A DNA stretch of 49,497 nt from Phycisphaera sp. (GTDB lineage Bacteria; Planctomycetota; Phycisphaerae; Phycisphaerales; Phycisphaeraceae). The position numbers and the translations under genes are program-made. The DNA lies in assembly GCA_028285385.1 (NCBI GenBank), contig JANQPR010000171.1:1-49497 (forward strand), in the 5' to 3' direction. Every line of letters starts with the position of its first letter. Positions within the stretch are counted from its first letter, which is position 1. This document shows, in pieces, positions 43,331 through 49,497 of the stretch. Under the pieces are notes generated by a model. That model worked only from the letters and a program-made list of their open reading frames with translations. It was not told the origin of the DNA and ran no database searches.

Positions 43331-44188
43331 TCACGCGGCCGCGGGGAACAGCAGGGTGTGGCCTTGCATCGCCTCGCGAAGGGTTTCGATCTCCGCGTCG
43401 CTGAGCGGGGTGTCGACGGCGTCGGCGTGCTCGCAGGCGACGCGGAACAACTCGGGCTGACCCGGCGGCAACGCGGCCAGGACGCCCGGGAGGTTGAGCG
43501 TGTAGCGCAACAGCATGCCCGCGATCGGCGGGCGGTCCTCGGCGGAGTACCAGCACTTGGGGTAGTTGCGCTCGTCGCCGGCGGGGATGCGGCCGCGGGC
43601 CATGGCCTTTAGCGCGAACACGCCCATGCCGCGCTCGTTGGCGGCGGCCAGGGCGCGCGGGCCGAAGCCGCCGGCGTCAAACATGGTGAAGTTCAGCGGG
43701 AAGAGCATGGTGTCGAACCGGCCGGTCTCGATCAGGCGTAGCGCCGCGTCCTCGTTGTGCGCCGAGAAGCCGAGCAATCGGACCTTGCCCGCGTCGCGTG
43801 CTGCCTCGAAGGCCTCGAGCGCGCCGCCGGGGCCCAAGGCCGTGTCCACGTCCTCGGGCGTGGTCATGCTGTGGAGTTGGTAGATGTCGAAGCGGTCGGT
43901 GCGGAGCTTGCGCAGCGAGTCGTCGAGTTCCCGCGATGCGCCTTCCGCCGAGCGTTCGAGCGTCTTGCAGGCGAGGGTGACGCGGTCGCGGTACGGACGC
44001 AGCGCCGGGCCCATGAGTTCCTGGGCGTTGCCGTACTGCGGCGCGACGTCGAAGTAGGTGATCCCGGCGTCGAAGGCGGCGGCGGCCTCGCGGTCGCACT
44101 CGTCCTGCGGCCGATCCGTGAGGACGATCCCGCCAAAGCCGAGGACAGAGATGTCGCGGTCGAGCGGGGCGAGCCGTCGGTAACGCAT
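43331..44188 (-). CDS. Aldo/keto reductase
   Basis: A TIM-barrel oxidoreductase of 285 residues with the full catalytic tetrad: Asp47 and Tyr52 in YFDVAPQYGNA, Lys75 in LACKT, and His106 in YQLHSM. These enzymes reduce aldehydes or ketones with NADPH. The substrate cannot be predicted. The ATG at 44188 has GGAG about 8 nt upstream. It converges on the permease-prefix gene. Confidence 0.93.
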   Translation of the reverse strand: MRYRRLAPLDRDISVLGFGGIVLTDRPQDECDREAAAAFDAGITYFDVAPQYGNAQELMGPALRPYRDRVTLACKTLERSAEGASRELDDSLRKLRTDRFDIYQLHSMTTPEDVDTALGPGGALEAFEAARDAGKVRLLGFSAHNEDAALRLIETGRFDTMLFPLNFTMFDAGGFGPRALAAANERGMGVFALKAMARGRIPAGDERNYPKCWYSAEDRPPIAGMLLRYTLNLPGVLAALPPGQPELFRVACEHADAVDTPLSDAEIETLREAMQGHTLLFPAAA

Positions 44189-44224
44189 GGCAGGGCTCCG
44201 GCGTTCAGCGGGGAGTTCGGAGCC

Positions 44225-45133
44225 TCACGGCGAAGGCTGTGACGGCGGATCGAGGTACGGCGCAACGAACGTGAGATCAACCGGCCGGTAGGTCAACGTG
44301 CCGTCTCGCGCAGCACGGATGATCGTGAACTTCTCGGGGTGGCCGTCGGGAATATAGGCCTCGAGGAACCGCGGGAACTGGGGCACGGTGTCGGCGACAC
44401 GTTGAAGTACGGCCGGGGCGCTGACGCTGCCCTCGGTGACGCGAAACGTGTCGGGCCGGCCGAAGTAGGTAAGGATGTGCGACACGAGTTGCTGCTTGAC
44501 GGCTTCGGGGTCGAGCGTCGGCGTGGGCAGCGGCGGGGCGTCGGCCGTGTTCTGATCGACGGCGAACTCGACGAGGAACTGCAGGTCCCGGGTCTTGGGC
44601 CCGACCTCGTTGCGTTCGAGCCGGCGCTCGTCGTAGAACCGGGCGGCCCGGCGGGCGAGGTCGGCGAGTTCGTTCAGACTCAGTTCCCGGCCTTCGACCG
44701 AGTGCTTGACGTCGAGCCAAGCCGGGTCGAGCGCGAAGCCGGGCGACGGGTCGGCGGCGCCGTGCTGGAGCCAGGTCTGGATCAGCCGGGCGTGGTAGGC
44801 GTTGAGGTAGTACGCGACGCTGTGCCGGGGCTGGAAGAACAAGCGGGTGTCGCTGCCCGGGCCGTGCGTCTTGGGGCCGAACTCGGCGACGAGTTCCAGG
44901 TACTTCTCGAGCGGCGGCAGGTACCCGTCCCGGACCACGCGGTAGTCGACCCGGCCGTCGACCACGGCGGCTTTAAGCACCTCGGCGTACGGGGCCGCGG
45001 TGTAGGTCTGCAGGTTGAACAGGTCCATGTCGTTGCCGGAACGGTCGCATCCGACCGACAGCCAGGCGAGACCGACAACCACCAACCACCGCGCCGCCCG
45101 CGTCAGCTGGGTCTCGGCGTAGGCACACCGCAC
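44225..45133 (-). CDS. DUF547-like lipoprotein
   Basis: With the GTG at 45133 the product is 302 residues with a lipoprotein signal: hydrophobic LVVVGLAWL, lipobox SVGC and acylated Cys29. The mature part contains SVAYYLNAYHARLIQTWL, matching the WINAYNA-type core of DUF547, followed by VKHSVEGRELSLNELA as in that family. The family resembles papain/transglutaminase-like folds, but its activity is not established. The frame is open upstream to 45208 with ATGs at 45196, 45175 and 45157. The GTG is preferred because GGGGGTG lies 7 nt upstream and it gives a normal signal-peptide length. Confidence 0.8.
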   Translation of the reverse strand: MRCAYAETQLTRAARWLVVVGLAWLSVGCDRSGNDMDLFNLQTYTAAPYAEVLKAAVVDGRVDYRVVRDGYLPPLEKYLELVAEFGPKTHGPGSDTRLFFQPRHSVAYYLNAYHARLIQTWLQHGAADPSPGFALDPAWLDVKHSVEGRELSLNELADLARRAARFYDERRLERNEVGPKTRDLQFLVEFAVDQNTADAPPLPTPTLDPEAVKQQLVSHILTYFGRPDTFRVTEGSVSAPAVLQRVADTVPQFPRFLEAYIPDGHPEKFTIIRAARDGTLTYRPVDLTFVAPYLDPPSQPSP

Positions 45134-45238
45134 GGGTCGACACCCCCGCCACGCCATGAAACGCACGCACCACATGAAGAGGGAAGAATACCCCATGGCC
45201 CCAGCCAAGGCCGTTTAAACACGGATTGGCCGTTCGAT

Positions 45239-46033
45239 TCAGCGCGGGTGAGCGGCTTGCCAAACCGGGCCGAGCGCGGTGACGAGCCGGTCCCATTCCT
45301 GCCGCAGTTTGGTCGCCGCGTCAGCGCACAACGGGCCACAGTTGCCTCGCTCCTGGCCTGCGACTTCGAGCTGGCGGTATTGGTCGCCGGCAACCTTTCC
45401 GAGCGAGGCCCCCGCCTCGACCAACGCCTGCGGCCGTTCGTACCACGCATCGGCCTGCAAGTCGCGAACCCGAAGCGCTTCGGGGTGCTCGGACAGGAAC
45501 CGGGCGTCAGCGGCGACGAGCTCGAAACTGGCCGAAAAACCGGCCGGGCTCGGCAACGAGAAACGGGGCACCTCCAGTTGCCGGCAGAGCACCCCGGTCG
45601 CGTCCACCAATCGCTGGCCCAGCGGCGCCAACGCCGTGCAGGCCGCTCGCCACGCTGCCACCTCGGCCGGAGACAGACCCGCGTGGCTCAAGCCCGGCAG
45701 GACGGCCACGTCTTCTGTGCTCGAACCAGGGCTTGCCGATGGAAGCACGGCATAGTCCGGGTCGCCCACGAGCAGGTGCCCCACCGGCAGCCTGAGTACC
45801 TCGGCGATTCGCTCGGCGGCCTCCCGAGAGAGCAATACCCGCCCTGATTCGTAGGCGTAGATCGCGTTCTCGGTCAGGTCGCTGCCAGCGGTGCGGTCGT
45901 TGATCCGCTCGGCCAATCGACGCGCGGACAGCCCGGCGTGCTTGCGGGCTGAGCGGAGGACTTGCCCCCGGCGAGACTTCAGATTTTCTGCAGAATCGAG
46001 GGCTGCCACCCGCTCAATATCCGTAAAAATCAC
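45239..46033 (-). CDS. XRE-family transcriptional regulator
   Basis: The 264-residue product has an N-terminal helix-turn-helix of the Cro/CI type (about 22-88: LRSARKHAGLSARRLAERI, AIYAYESGRVLLS, AERIAEVLRLPVGHLL). A 170-residue helical C-terminal domain follows without a recognised family. The start is the GTG at 46033, with GGA about 7 nt upstream. The gene is divergent from the candidate CsrA-binding RNA, and the AT-rich region between them (46034-46124) is the natural place for its own operator. It could control that RNA, which is inference from position only. Confidence 0.85.
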   Translation of the reverse strand: MIFTDIERVAALDSAENLKSRRGQVLRSARKHAGLSARRLAERINDRTAGSDLTENAIYAYESGRVLLSREAAERIAEVLRLPVGHLLVGDPDYAVLPSASPGSSTEDVAVLPGLSHAGLSPAEVAAWRAACTALAPLGQRLVDATGVLCRQLEVPRFSLPSPAGFSASFELVAADARFLSEHPEALRVRDLQADAWYERPQALVEAGASLGKVAGDQYRQLEVAGQERGNCGPLCADAATKLRQEWDRLVTALGPVWQAAHPR

Positions 46034-46124
46034 TCAAAAATCCAGTGATCAGGACTTCAGATCGAGAAATTGGCAAAAAAAATCGTCTATCCCACAAGAT
46101 CTTCAAAAAATCTTTCATCTCTCG

Positions 46125-46153
46125 TTGATTTATTGGACGATTCCTTGTACAAC
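46125..46153 (+). promoter_or_regulatory. Promoter of the candidate CsrA-binding RNA
   Basis: TTGATT (46125-46130), a 17-nt spacer and TACAAC (46148-46153) form a sigma-70-like promoter with four matches in each hexamer. Upstream A-tracts (46075-46082 and 46105-46110) resemble an UP element. The predicted start is about 46159-46160, exactly where the first hairpin begins. Confidence 0.6.
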
Positions 46154-46158
46154 ACCTC

Positions 46159-46312
46159 GGTCGGTAAGGACACCGACCCGTCCGCAACGGAACCATCCCC
46201 GCTTTCAGGGCCAGCAAGGACGCTCGGCCGGTTCCGCGGACACCCCAAAGAGACCACCCGGCAACGGACTGCCACGGCGACGCAAGGACGCGTCCGCCGG
46301 GTCTCTTTTTTT
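46159..46312 (+). ncRNA. Candidate CsrA-sequestering small RNA (CsrB/RsmZ-like)
   Basis: This roughly 150-nt untranslated unit contains four hairpins that each display an ANGGAC hexaloop. SL1: stem 46159-46165 with 46172-46178, loop AAGGAC at 46166. SL2: stem 46209-46215 with 46222-46229 (one bulged C), loop AAGGAC at 46216, sitting on an outer stem GTCCGC/GCGGAC plus GGAACC/GGTTCC (46180-46194 with 46230-46241). SL3: 4-bp stem, loop ACGGAC at 46264. SL4: 8-bp stem with one bulge, loop AAGGAC at 46284. SL2 and SL4 read CAAGGACG, an exact match to the CANGGAYG motif bound by CsrA/RsmA dimers. An ACGGA also lies at 46187-46191. The promoter and terminator fit these ends. I see no coding potential. 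Its job would be to titrate CsrA; a csrA gene is not in this window. Confidence 0.72.
46247..46312 (+). terminator. Intrinsic terminator of the candidate CsrA-binding RNA
   Basis: AAAGAGACC (46247-46255) pairs perfectly with GGTCTCTTT (46300-46308) and runs into seven T residues (46306-46312). Hairpins SL3 and SL4 branch from inside this outer stem. An alternative pairing, ACCCGGC (46256-46262) with GCCGGGT (46296-46302), would compete with SL3 and SL4. The T-tract lies on the + strand, while both flanking protein genes are on the minus strand. Confidence 0.82.
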
Positions 46313-46337
46313 GCGCCGTCATCGTTGCCGTGTCGGC

Positions 46338-47126
46338 TCAGCCGCGAAGCCGGCCGAGGAACAACGACCACGCCCCGCCCTCCTGCTCGACCAGGCTCGC
46401 GTCAAACCCGGCTCCCCCCATCAACGACAGCCACCGCGCGATGCTGAACAGCCCGCAGGTGTGTCGATCTTCGACCACCTCGACGCGACGCAACGGCGTG
46501 GCATCGGCCGGGGACCGGATCAGGTAGAGCAGGATCATCTCGAAGGTGGTGTCGGACGGGTCCGGGTCGTGGACGTAGCTGAAATAGGTGACCGCCTGCG
46601 CATCTTCAATCGTGGTCCCGTCGTCGGCGACCTCGCCATCGACAAACGTGTCCGCGGTGTACGTCGGCGCGATAAACGCGAGTCCACCGGGCTCCAGGTG
46701 TGCCGCGACCGTGTCGAGCGTTTGGCGGATGTCGTCCTCGCTGAGCAGGTAGTCGACCGCGTCGTGGATCAGAACCGCATCGAACGTCTTGCCCAGCCGA
46801 ACGGATCGCATGTCGCCAAGGTGCGTCTCGACCCCCGGGATCAGCGCCCGGCAGTTCGCGAGCATCGGCTCCGACAGGTCCACCGCAACGCCCTCGTGGA
46901 TCCCGTCCCACCCGCCGACCATCCGTGACGCCTCTGCCCCAGCCTCGCACAGGTGCACCAGCGTGTGCCCGCCGCCGGCCCCGAGTTCGAGGATCCGCTT
47001 CGGCCCGTGCCCTAACCGCTCGGCGATCAACTCGTTGAGCAGCGCCGCTTCTTCGACGTAGTCGCCCGGCGGCGAAAGGTACGGCCAGAGCCAGGCGAGG
47101 TCGGCGTACAGGCGGGGCGTTTTCAT
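46338..47126 (-). CDS. SAM-dependent methyltransferase, class I
   Basis: A Rossmann-fold methyltransferase of 262 residues. Motif I is ILELGAGGGHT (45-55), followed by VAVDLSEPML (motif II acidic residue), GDMRSVRLGKTFDAVLIHD (motifs III/IV) and HLEPGGLAFIAP (motif V/VI). This pattern is typical of small-molecule methyltransferases of the Methyltransf_25 kind. The substrate is unknown. The ribosome-binding GGAG abuts the start unusually closely. It converges on the candidate small RNA. Confidence 0.9.
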   Translation of the reverse strand: MKTPRLYADLAWLWPYLSPPGDYVEEAALLNELIAERLGHGPKRILELGAGGGHTLVHLCEAGAEASRMVGGWDGIHEGVAVDLSEPMLANCRALIPGVETHLGDMRSVRLGKTFDAVLIHDAVDYLLSEDDIRQTLDTVAAHLEPGGLAFIAPTYTADTFVDGEVADDGTTIEDAQAVTYFSYVHDPDPSDTTFEMILLYLIRSPADATPLRRVEVVEDRHTCGLFSIARWLSLMGGAGFDASLVEQEGGAWSLFLGRLRG

Positions 47127-47153
47127 CTCCGCGGTAAACCCGAACAGACCTGC

Positions 47154-47714
47154 CTACTCGTTCACCCGACCGAGGTACTCGCGCGTCTCGGTGTTGATCT
47201 TCACGACCTCGCCGGCGTTGATGAACGGCGGGACGCGGACCTTCAGCCCGGTCTCGGTGACCGCTTCTTTCATCACGTTCGTCGCCGTCGCGTTCTTGAT
47301 GCCCGGCTCGGTCTCGGCGATCTCGTGCTCGACCGACGCGGGCAGCTCCAGCGTCAGCGGCTGACCCTCGTAGAACAGGCCCTTGATCACTTCGTTGGGT
47401 TTGCAGAACAGCAGCGCGTCGCCCAGCGTGTCTTCCATGATCGTGAACTGGTCGTACGACTCACAGTCCATGAACACGCCGTCCTTGCCCTCGGCGTAGA
47501 GGAACTCGATATCCCGGCGGTCGAGGTTGGTGGACTCGACCTCGTCCACGCTGCGGAATCGTTTCTCGGTGACGTTGCCGTGCTTGATGGATTTGAGCTT
47601 CGCCTGCACGAACGCGCCGCCCTTGCCGGGCTTGACGTGTTCGGTCTTGGTGACGAGGAGGAGTTGGCCGTCGAGGTTCAGGACTTGGCCGGGCTTGAGG
47701 TCGTTGGCTTTCAT
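47154..47714 (-). CDS. efp: Elongation factor P
   Basis: The three-domain translation factor, 186 residues, that relieves ribosome stalling at proline runs by binding near the E site. The KOW-like first domain carries Lys31 in the PGKGGAF loop, the position that is post-translationally modified in many bacteria. The two OB domains follow (YDQFTIMEDT, then PPFINAGEVVKINTETREYLGRV). Its length is normal. No epmA or epmB modification gene is in view. The many Pro-rich proteins in this window fit a need for EF-P. Confidence 0.97.
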   Translation of the reverse strand: MKANDLKPGQVLNLDGQLLLVTKTEHVKPGKGGAFVQAKLKSIKHGNVTEKRFRSVDEVESTNLDRRDIEFLYAEGKDGVFMDCESYDQFTIMEDTLGDALLFCKPNEVIKGLFYEGQPLTLELPASVEHEIAETEPGIKNATATNVMKEAVTETGLKVRVPPFINAGEVVKINTETREYLGRVNE

Positions 47715-47771
47715 CGGGTGGGCGTCCGTCGGTGGGGCCGGTGCGTCGAGCCGGGCATTGTGGCGGATGTC

Positions 47772-49058
47772 TCAGGTCGGTTCAACGCCGGGCTTCATCA
47801 CCTCGCGGAGCACCATCGTGGCGTAGGCCCCGCGGGGGAGCTCGAAACTCGCGCGAAGGTAAGGGCCGTGCTCGTCCGCCCCGCCGGAGTAGTCCAGGTC
47901 GCGGACGGGAACCCGCAGCGGCCGGCGGTCGCCCTTGACCGAGGCGAGCGGGTGGTCCTGCGCGAGGAGCGCGGGCTCGACGCCCTGGGCGGCGACGGCG
48001 TCGCGTTCAATGCGCTCGACCTCGCTGCCGGCGGTGGCGGGCATGGTGTCCACGCCTGGCAGCGGGCCCGACGGCGACACCTCGAACCGCTCGACGCGTC
48101 CCCCGGCCGCGTTCTCGGTTGCGGCCGTGGCGTCGTCGACCGTGAACTTCGCGCGGTTCTCGTGCTTCCACGCGACGTCCCCGGGCAGAAGACGGTCCCA
48201 AGTGGCTGCGCGGACACGTGTATCCAAAACCGTGTTGAAGACCGCCGACTGCAACGCCGACGCCAGAAAATCCCGCTGCGACGACGCGATCGTCCGGACG
48301 CAATCCTCCGGCGACTTGCCTTGCCGCAGCGCGTCGAGCGCCTGCCGGTCGTAGGGCAGCGCCTTGGGCCAGACCTCGAGCGCCCCGAGGTAGTCGCCGG
48401 CGTGATAGCGCTGCCTCGCCTCGGCCAACTCTTCCCGGTCACTCGGGCCCGCCGCGCCGAGCAACTCGTCCAGGAAGTCGTGGTAGCGCGACTGCAGCAG
48501 CAGCTTACCGAGGGTCGCCGAGTTGCCGCGGTAGCCGAAGCGTTGCTCGCCCAAGTAGTTCGGCACGCCACGCTGCGCAATCTGCTCGAAGACCGGCTTC
48601 GCCCGGAGCACAGCCGTGGGCTCGACGCCGCGCACCTTGATCACGAACCGGTTCCCGCCGTGGTGCCCGCGCCGCAGCTTGTTGCCGTGCCGTTCCGCCC
48701 AAAGCACCCTGATCTTGGGGTGGTACTCGATGCGTTCGACCGCCTTGGCTTCCTCCTCCGGGTCCGCCTCGGGCAGGTGGACCGACAGGTGTTGCCGGGT
48801 GACGGCGTGCTTGTCCTTGAGCCCCGCGTGACCGACCTCGCGCTTGCCCACCCGGAAATCCTTGGCGACGCGCTTGATTAGGTCGTGCGTCGTGAGTTCG
48901 CGTTTCTCAACGAAGACGTACAGGTGCTCGCCCTCCCCGGTCGGCTCGTAGAGCGGCTGCTCCTCAACGAGAAAGTCCTCTGGCCGCTCCTTGAGGGTGC
49001 CACCGACACCCGGGAGATCGGGGGTGAGGTACGCGAGATCGGCGGTGGGGTCGGGCAT
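47772..49058 (-). CDS. truD: tRNA pseudouridine synthase D
   Basis: An enzyme of 428 residues that makes pseudouridine 13 in tRNA-Glu and related tRNAs. The catalytic Asp82 lies in the diagnostic HAGLKDKHAVTRQ motif. VPNYLGEQRFGYRGNS is the second TruD signature. The insertion domain that distinguishes TruD from other pseudouridine synthases fills the region from about 190 to 360. It is longer than E. coli TruD (about 350), mostly in this insertion. Confidence 0.95.
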   Translation of the reverse strand: MPDPTADLAYLTPDLPGVGGTLKERPEDFLVEEQPLYEPTGEGEHLYVFVEKRELTTHDLIKRVAKDFRVGKREVGHAGLKDKHAVTRQHLSVHLPEADPEEEAKAVERIEYHPKIRVLWAERHGNKLRRGHHGGNRFVIKVRGVEPTAVLRAKPVFEQIAQRGVPNYLGEQRFGYRGNSATLGKLLLQSRYHDFLDELLGAAGPSDREELAEARQRYHAGDYLGALEVWPKALPYDRQALDALRQGKSPEDCVRTIASSQRDFLASALQSAVFNTVLDTRVRAATWDRLLPGDVAWKHENRAKFTVDDATAATENAAGGRVERFEVSPSGPLPGVDTMPATAGSEVERIERDAVAAQGVEPALLAQDHPLASVKGDRRPLRVPVRDLDYSGGADEHGPYLRASFELPRGAYATMVLREVMKPGVEPT

Positions 49059-49150
49059 GAACGCGGAGACTCAGCGTAGCGGAGACGCCGCGAACGCCGC
49101 TGCAATGTTGCCCGGACGGCGCTGCTGGCTTGCTTTGAACAAGGAGCCAC

Positions 49151-49497
49151 TCAAGCCGCGGTCAGCACCAGCGGGCGACCGTTGGTGACGACGATAGTCT
49201 CCTCGTGGTGGGCGGACCGTGCCCCGTCGGCGGTACGGATCACCCACTCGCCGTCTTCGATCGCGTGACCGCTGCCCGCCGAGACGATGGGTTCCACCGT
49301 GAGGACCAGCCCTTCGTGCAAAGGGTCCGTGCAGCGGGGGTCGTCGAAGTTCGGGACGTTCGGGGCCTCGTGGGCCGCGCGGCCGACTCCGTGCCCGTAG
49401 AGCGAGCGGATCACACGGAACCCGCCGCGGCGGACGCGCCGCTCGACCGCCCGCCCCAGGTCCCGCGTCTGGACGCCGGAGCGCGCCCGAGCGATGG
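49151..49497 (-). CDS. map: Methionine aminopeptidase, C-terminal part (cut by window edge)
   Basis: The frame continues past an internal ATG at 49414 to the window end, so the N-terminal half is missing from view. The visible 115 residues contain SLYGHGVGRAAHEAPNVPNF with a metal-ligand His and a substrate His, TVEP with a metal-ligand Glu, and HHEETIVVT with the last metal-ligand Glu. These are the late catalytic motifs of type I Map, which removes the initiator methionine. It lies 92 nt upstream of truD on the same strand and could share a transcript. Confidence 0.93.
   Translation of the reverse strand, partial: IARARSGVQTRDLGRAVERRVRRGGFRVIRSLYGHGVGRAAHEAPNVPNFDDPRCTDPLHEGLVLTVEPIVSAGSGHAIEDGEWVIRTADGARSAHHEETIVVTNGRPLVLTAA

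Noticed and set aside
46070..46447. Open frames across the candidate CsrA-binding RNA
   Set aside because: The translations are low-complexity, read through the terminator and run antisense into the methyltransferase. The hairpin pattern explains the sequence better.
1..49497. CRISPR array, insertion sequence, integron or prophage
   Set aside because: No regularly spaced direct repeats, transposase, integrase or phage structural genes are seen anywhere in the window.

Overview
The window is GC-rich chromosomal DNA, coding-dense on both strands, probably from a planctomycete of the Phycisphaerae type. The evidence is a combination seen in that group: a PEP-CTERM protein carrying a dockerin-like Ca-binding pair, a Tat-exported DUF1501 protein, small zinc-ribbon membrane proteins of the CxxC...CPECG kind, an acidobacterial/planctomycete-style PadR plus permease-prefix pair, and an alpha2-type glycyl-tRNA synthetase. 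No rRNA, CRISPR array, insertion sequence or prophage is visible. Most genes are housekeeping.

Layout. 1-7.2 kb: a small coiled-coil protein, serC, a LOG-family hydrolase, and a translationally coupled heterodimeric ABC exporter. 7.2-14 kb: a PanB-like enzyme, a HEAT-repeat lipoprotein, serS and folC. 14-19 kb: a Wzz/tyrosine-kinase-like chain-length protein followed by a kinase-fold protein, then a lower-GC zinc-ribbon membrane gene. 19-28.9 kb: dus, pyrG, a PEP-CTERM/dockerin protein, a DUF481 outer-membrane barrel, a DUF1501 protein, a beta-propeller protein and bioB. 28.9-36.7 kb: three tiny membrane-anchored proteins, plsY, a zinc-ribbon protein, gpmI, a GT21-like glycosyltransferase, an ACT-domain protein, a sugar-nucleotide epimerase, a rhodanese and a small conserved protein. 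36.7-42 kb: tRNA-Ser(CGA), the glpK-glpD glycerol operon, and glyQS. 42-49.5 kb: a PadR regulator with its operator and partner, an aldo/keto reductase, a DUF547 lipoprotein, an XRE regulator, a methyltransferase, efp, truD and the 3' part of map.

The most interesting element is not a protein gene. Between the XRE regulator and the methyltransferase, on the + strand, an AT-rich promoter region leads into a segment of about 150 nt that ends in a strong intrinsic terminator. This segment can fold into four hairpins, each presenting an ANGGAC hexaloop (AAGGAC three times, ACGGAC once). Two of them match the CANGGAYG motif of CsrA/RsmA-binding RNAs exactly. I read it as a candidate CsrA-sequestering small RNA of the CsrB/RsmY/RsmZ functional type, outside the lineages where I know such RNAs to be described. 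A second orphan + strand promoter/terminator unit lies between glpK and glyQS.

Genes that plausibly act together: glpK and glpD (glycerol to dihydroxyacetone phosphate) with plsY (glycerol-3-phosphate acylation); serC and serS with tRNA-Ser (serine supply and charging); the two ABC half-transporters; the Wzz-like protein with its kinase-fold neighbour (surface polysaccharide, inferred); and PadR with its permease-prefix partner.
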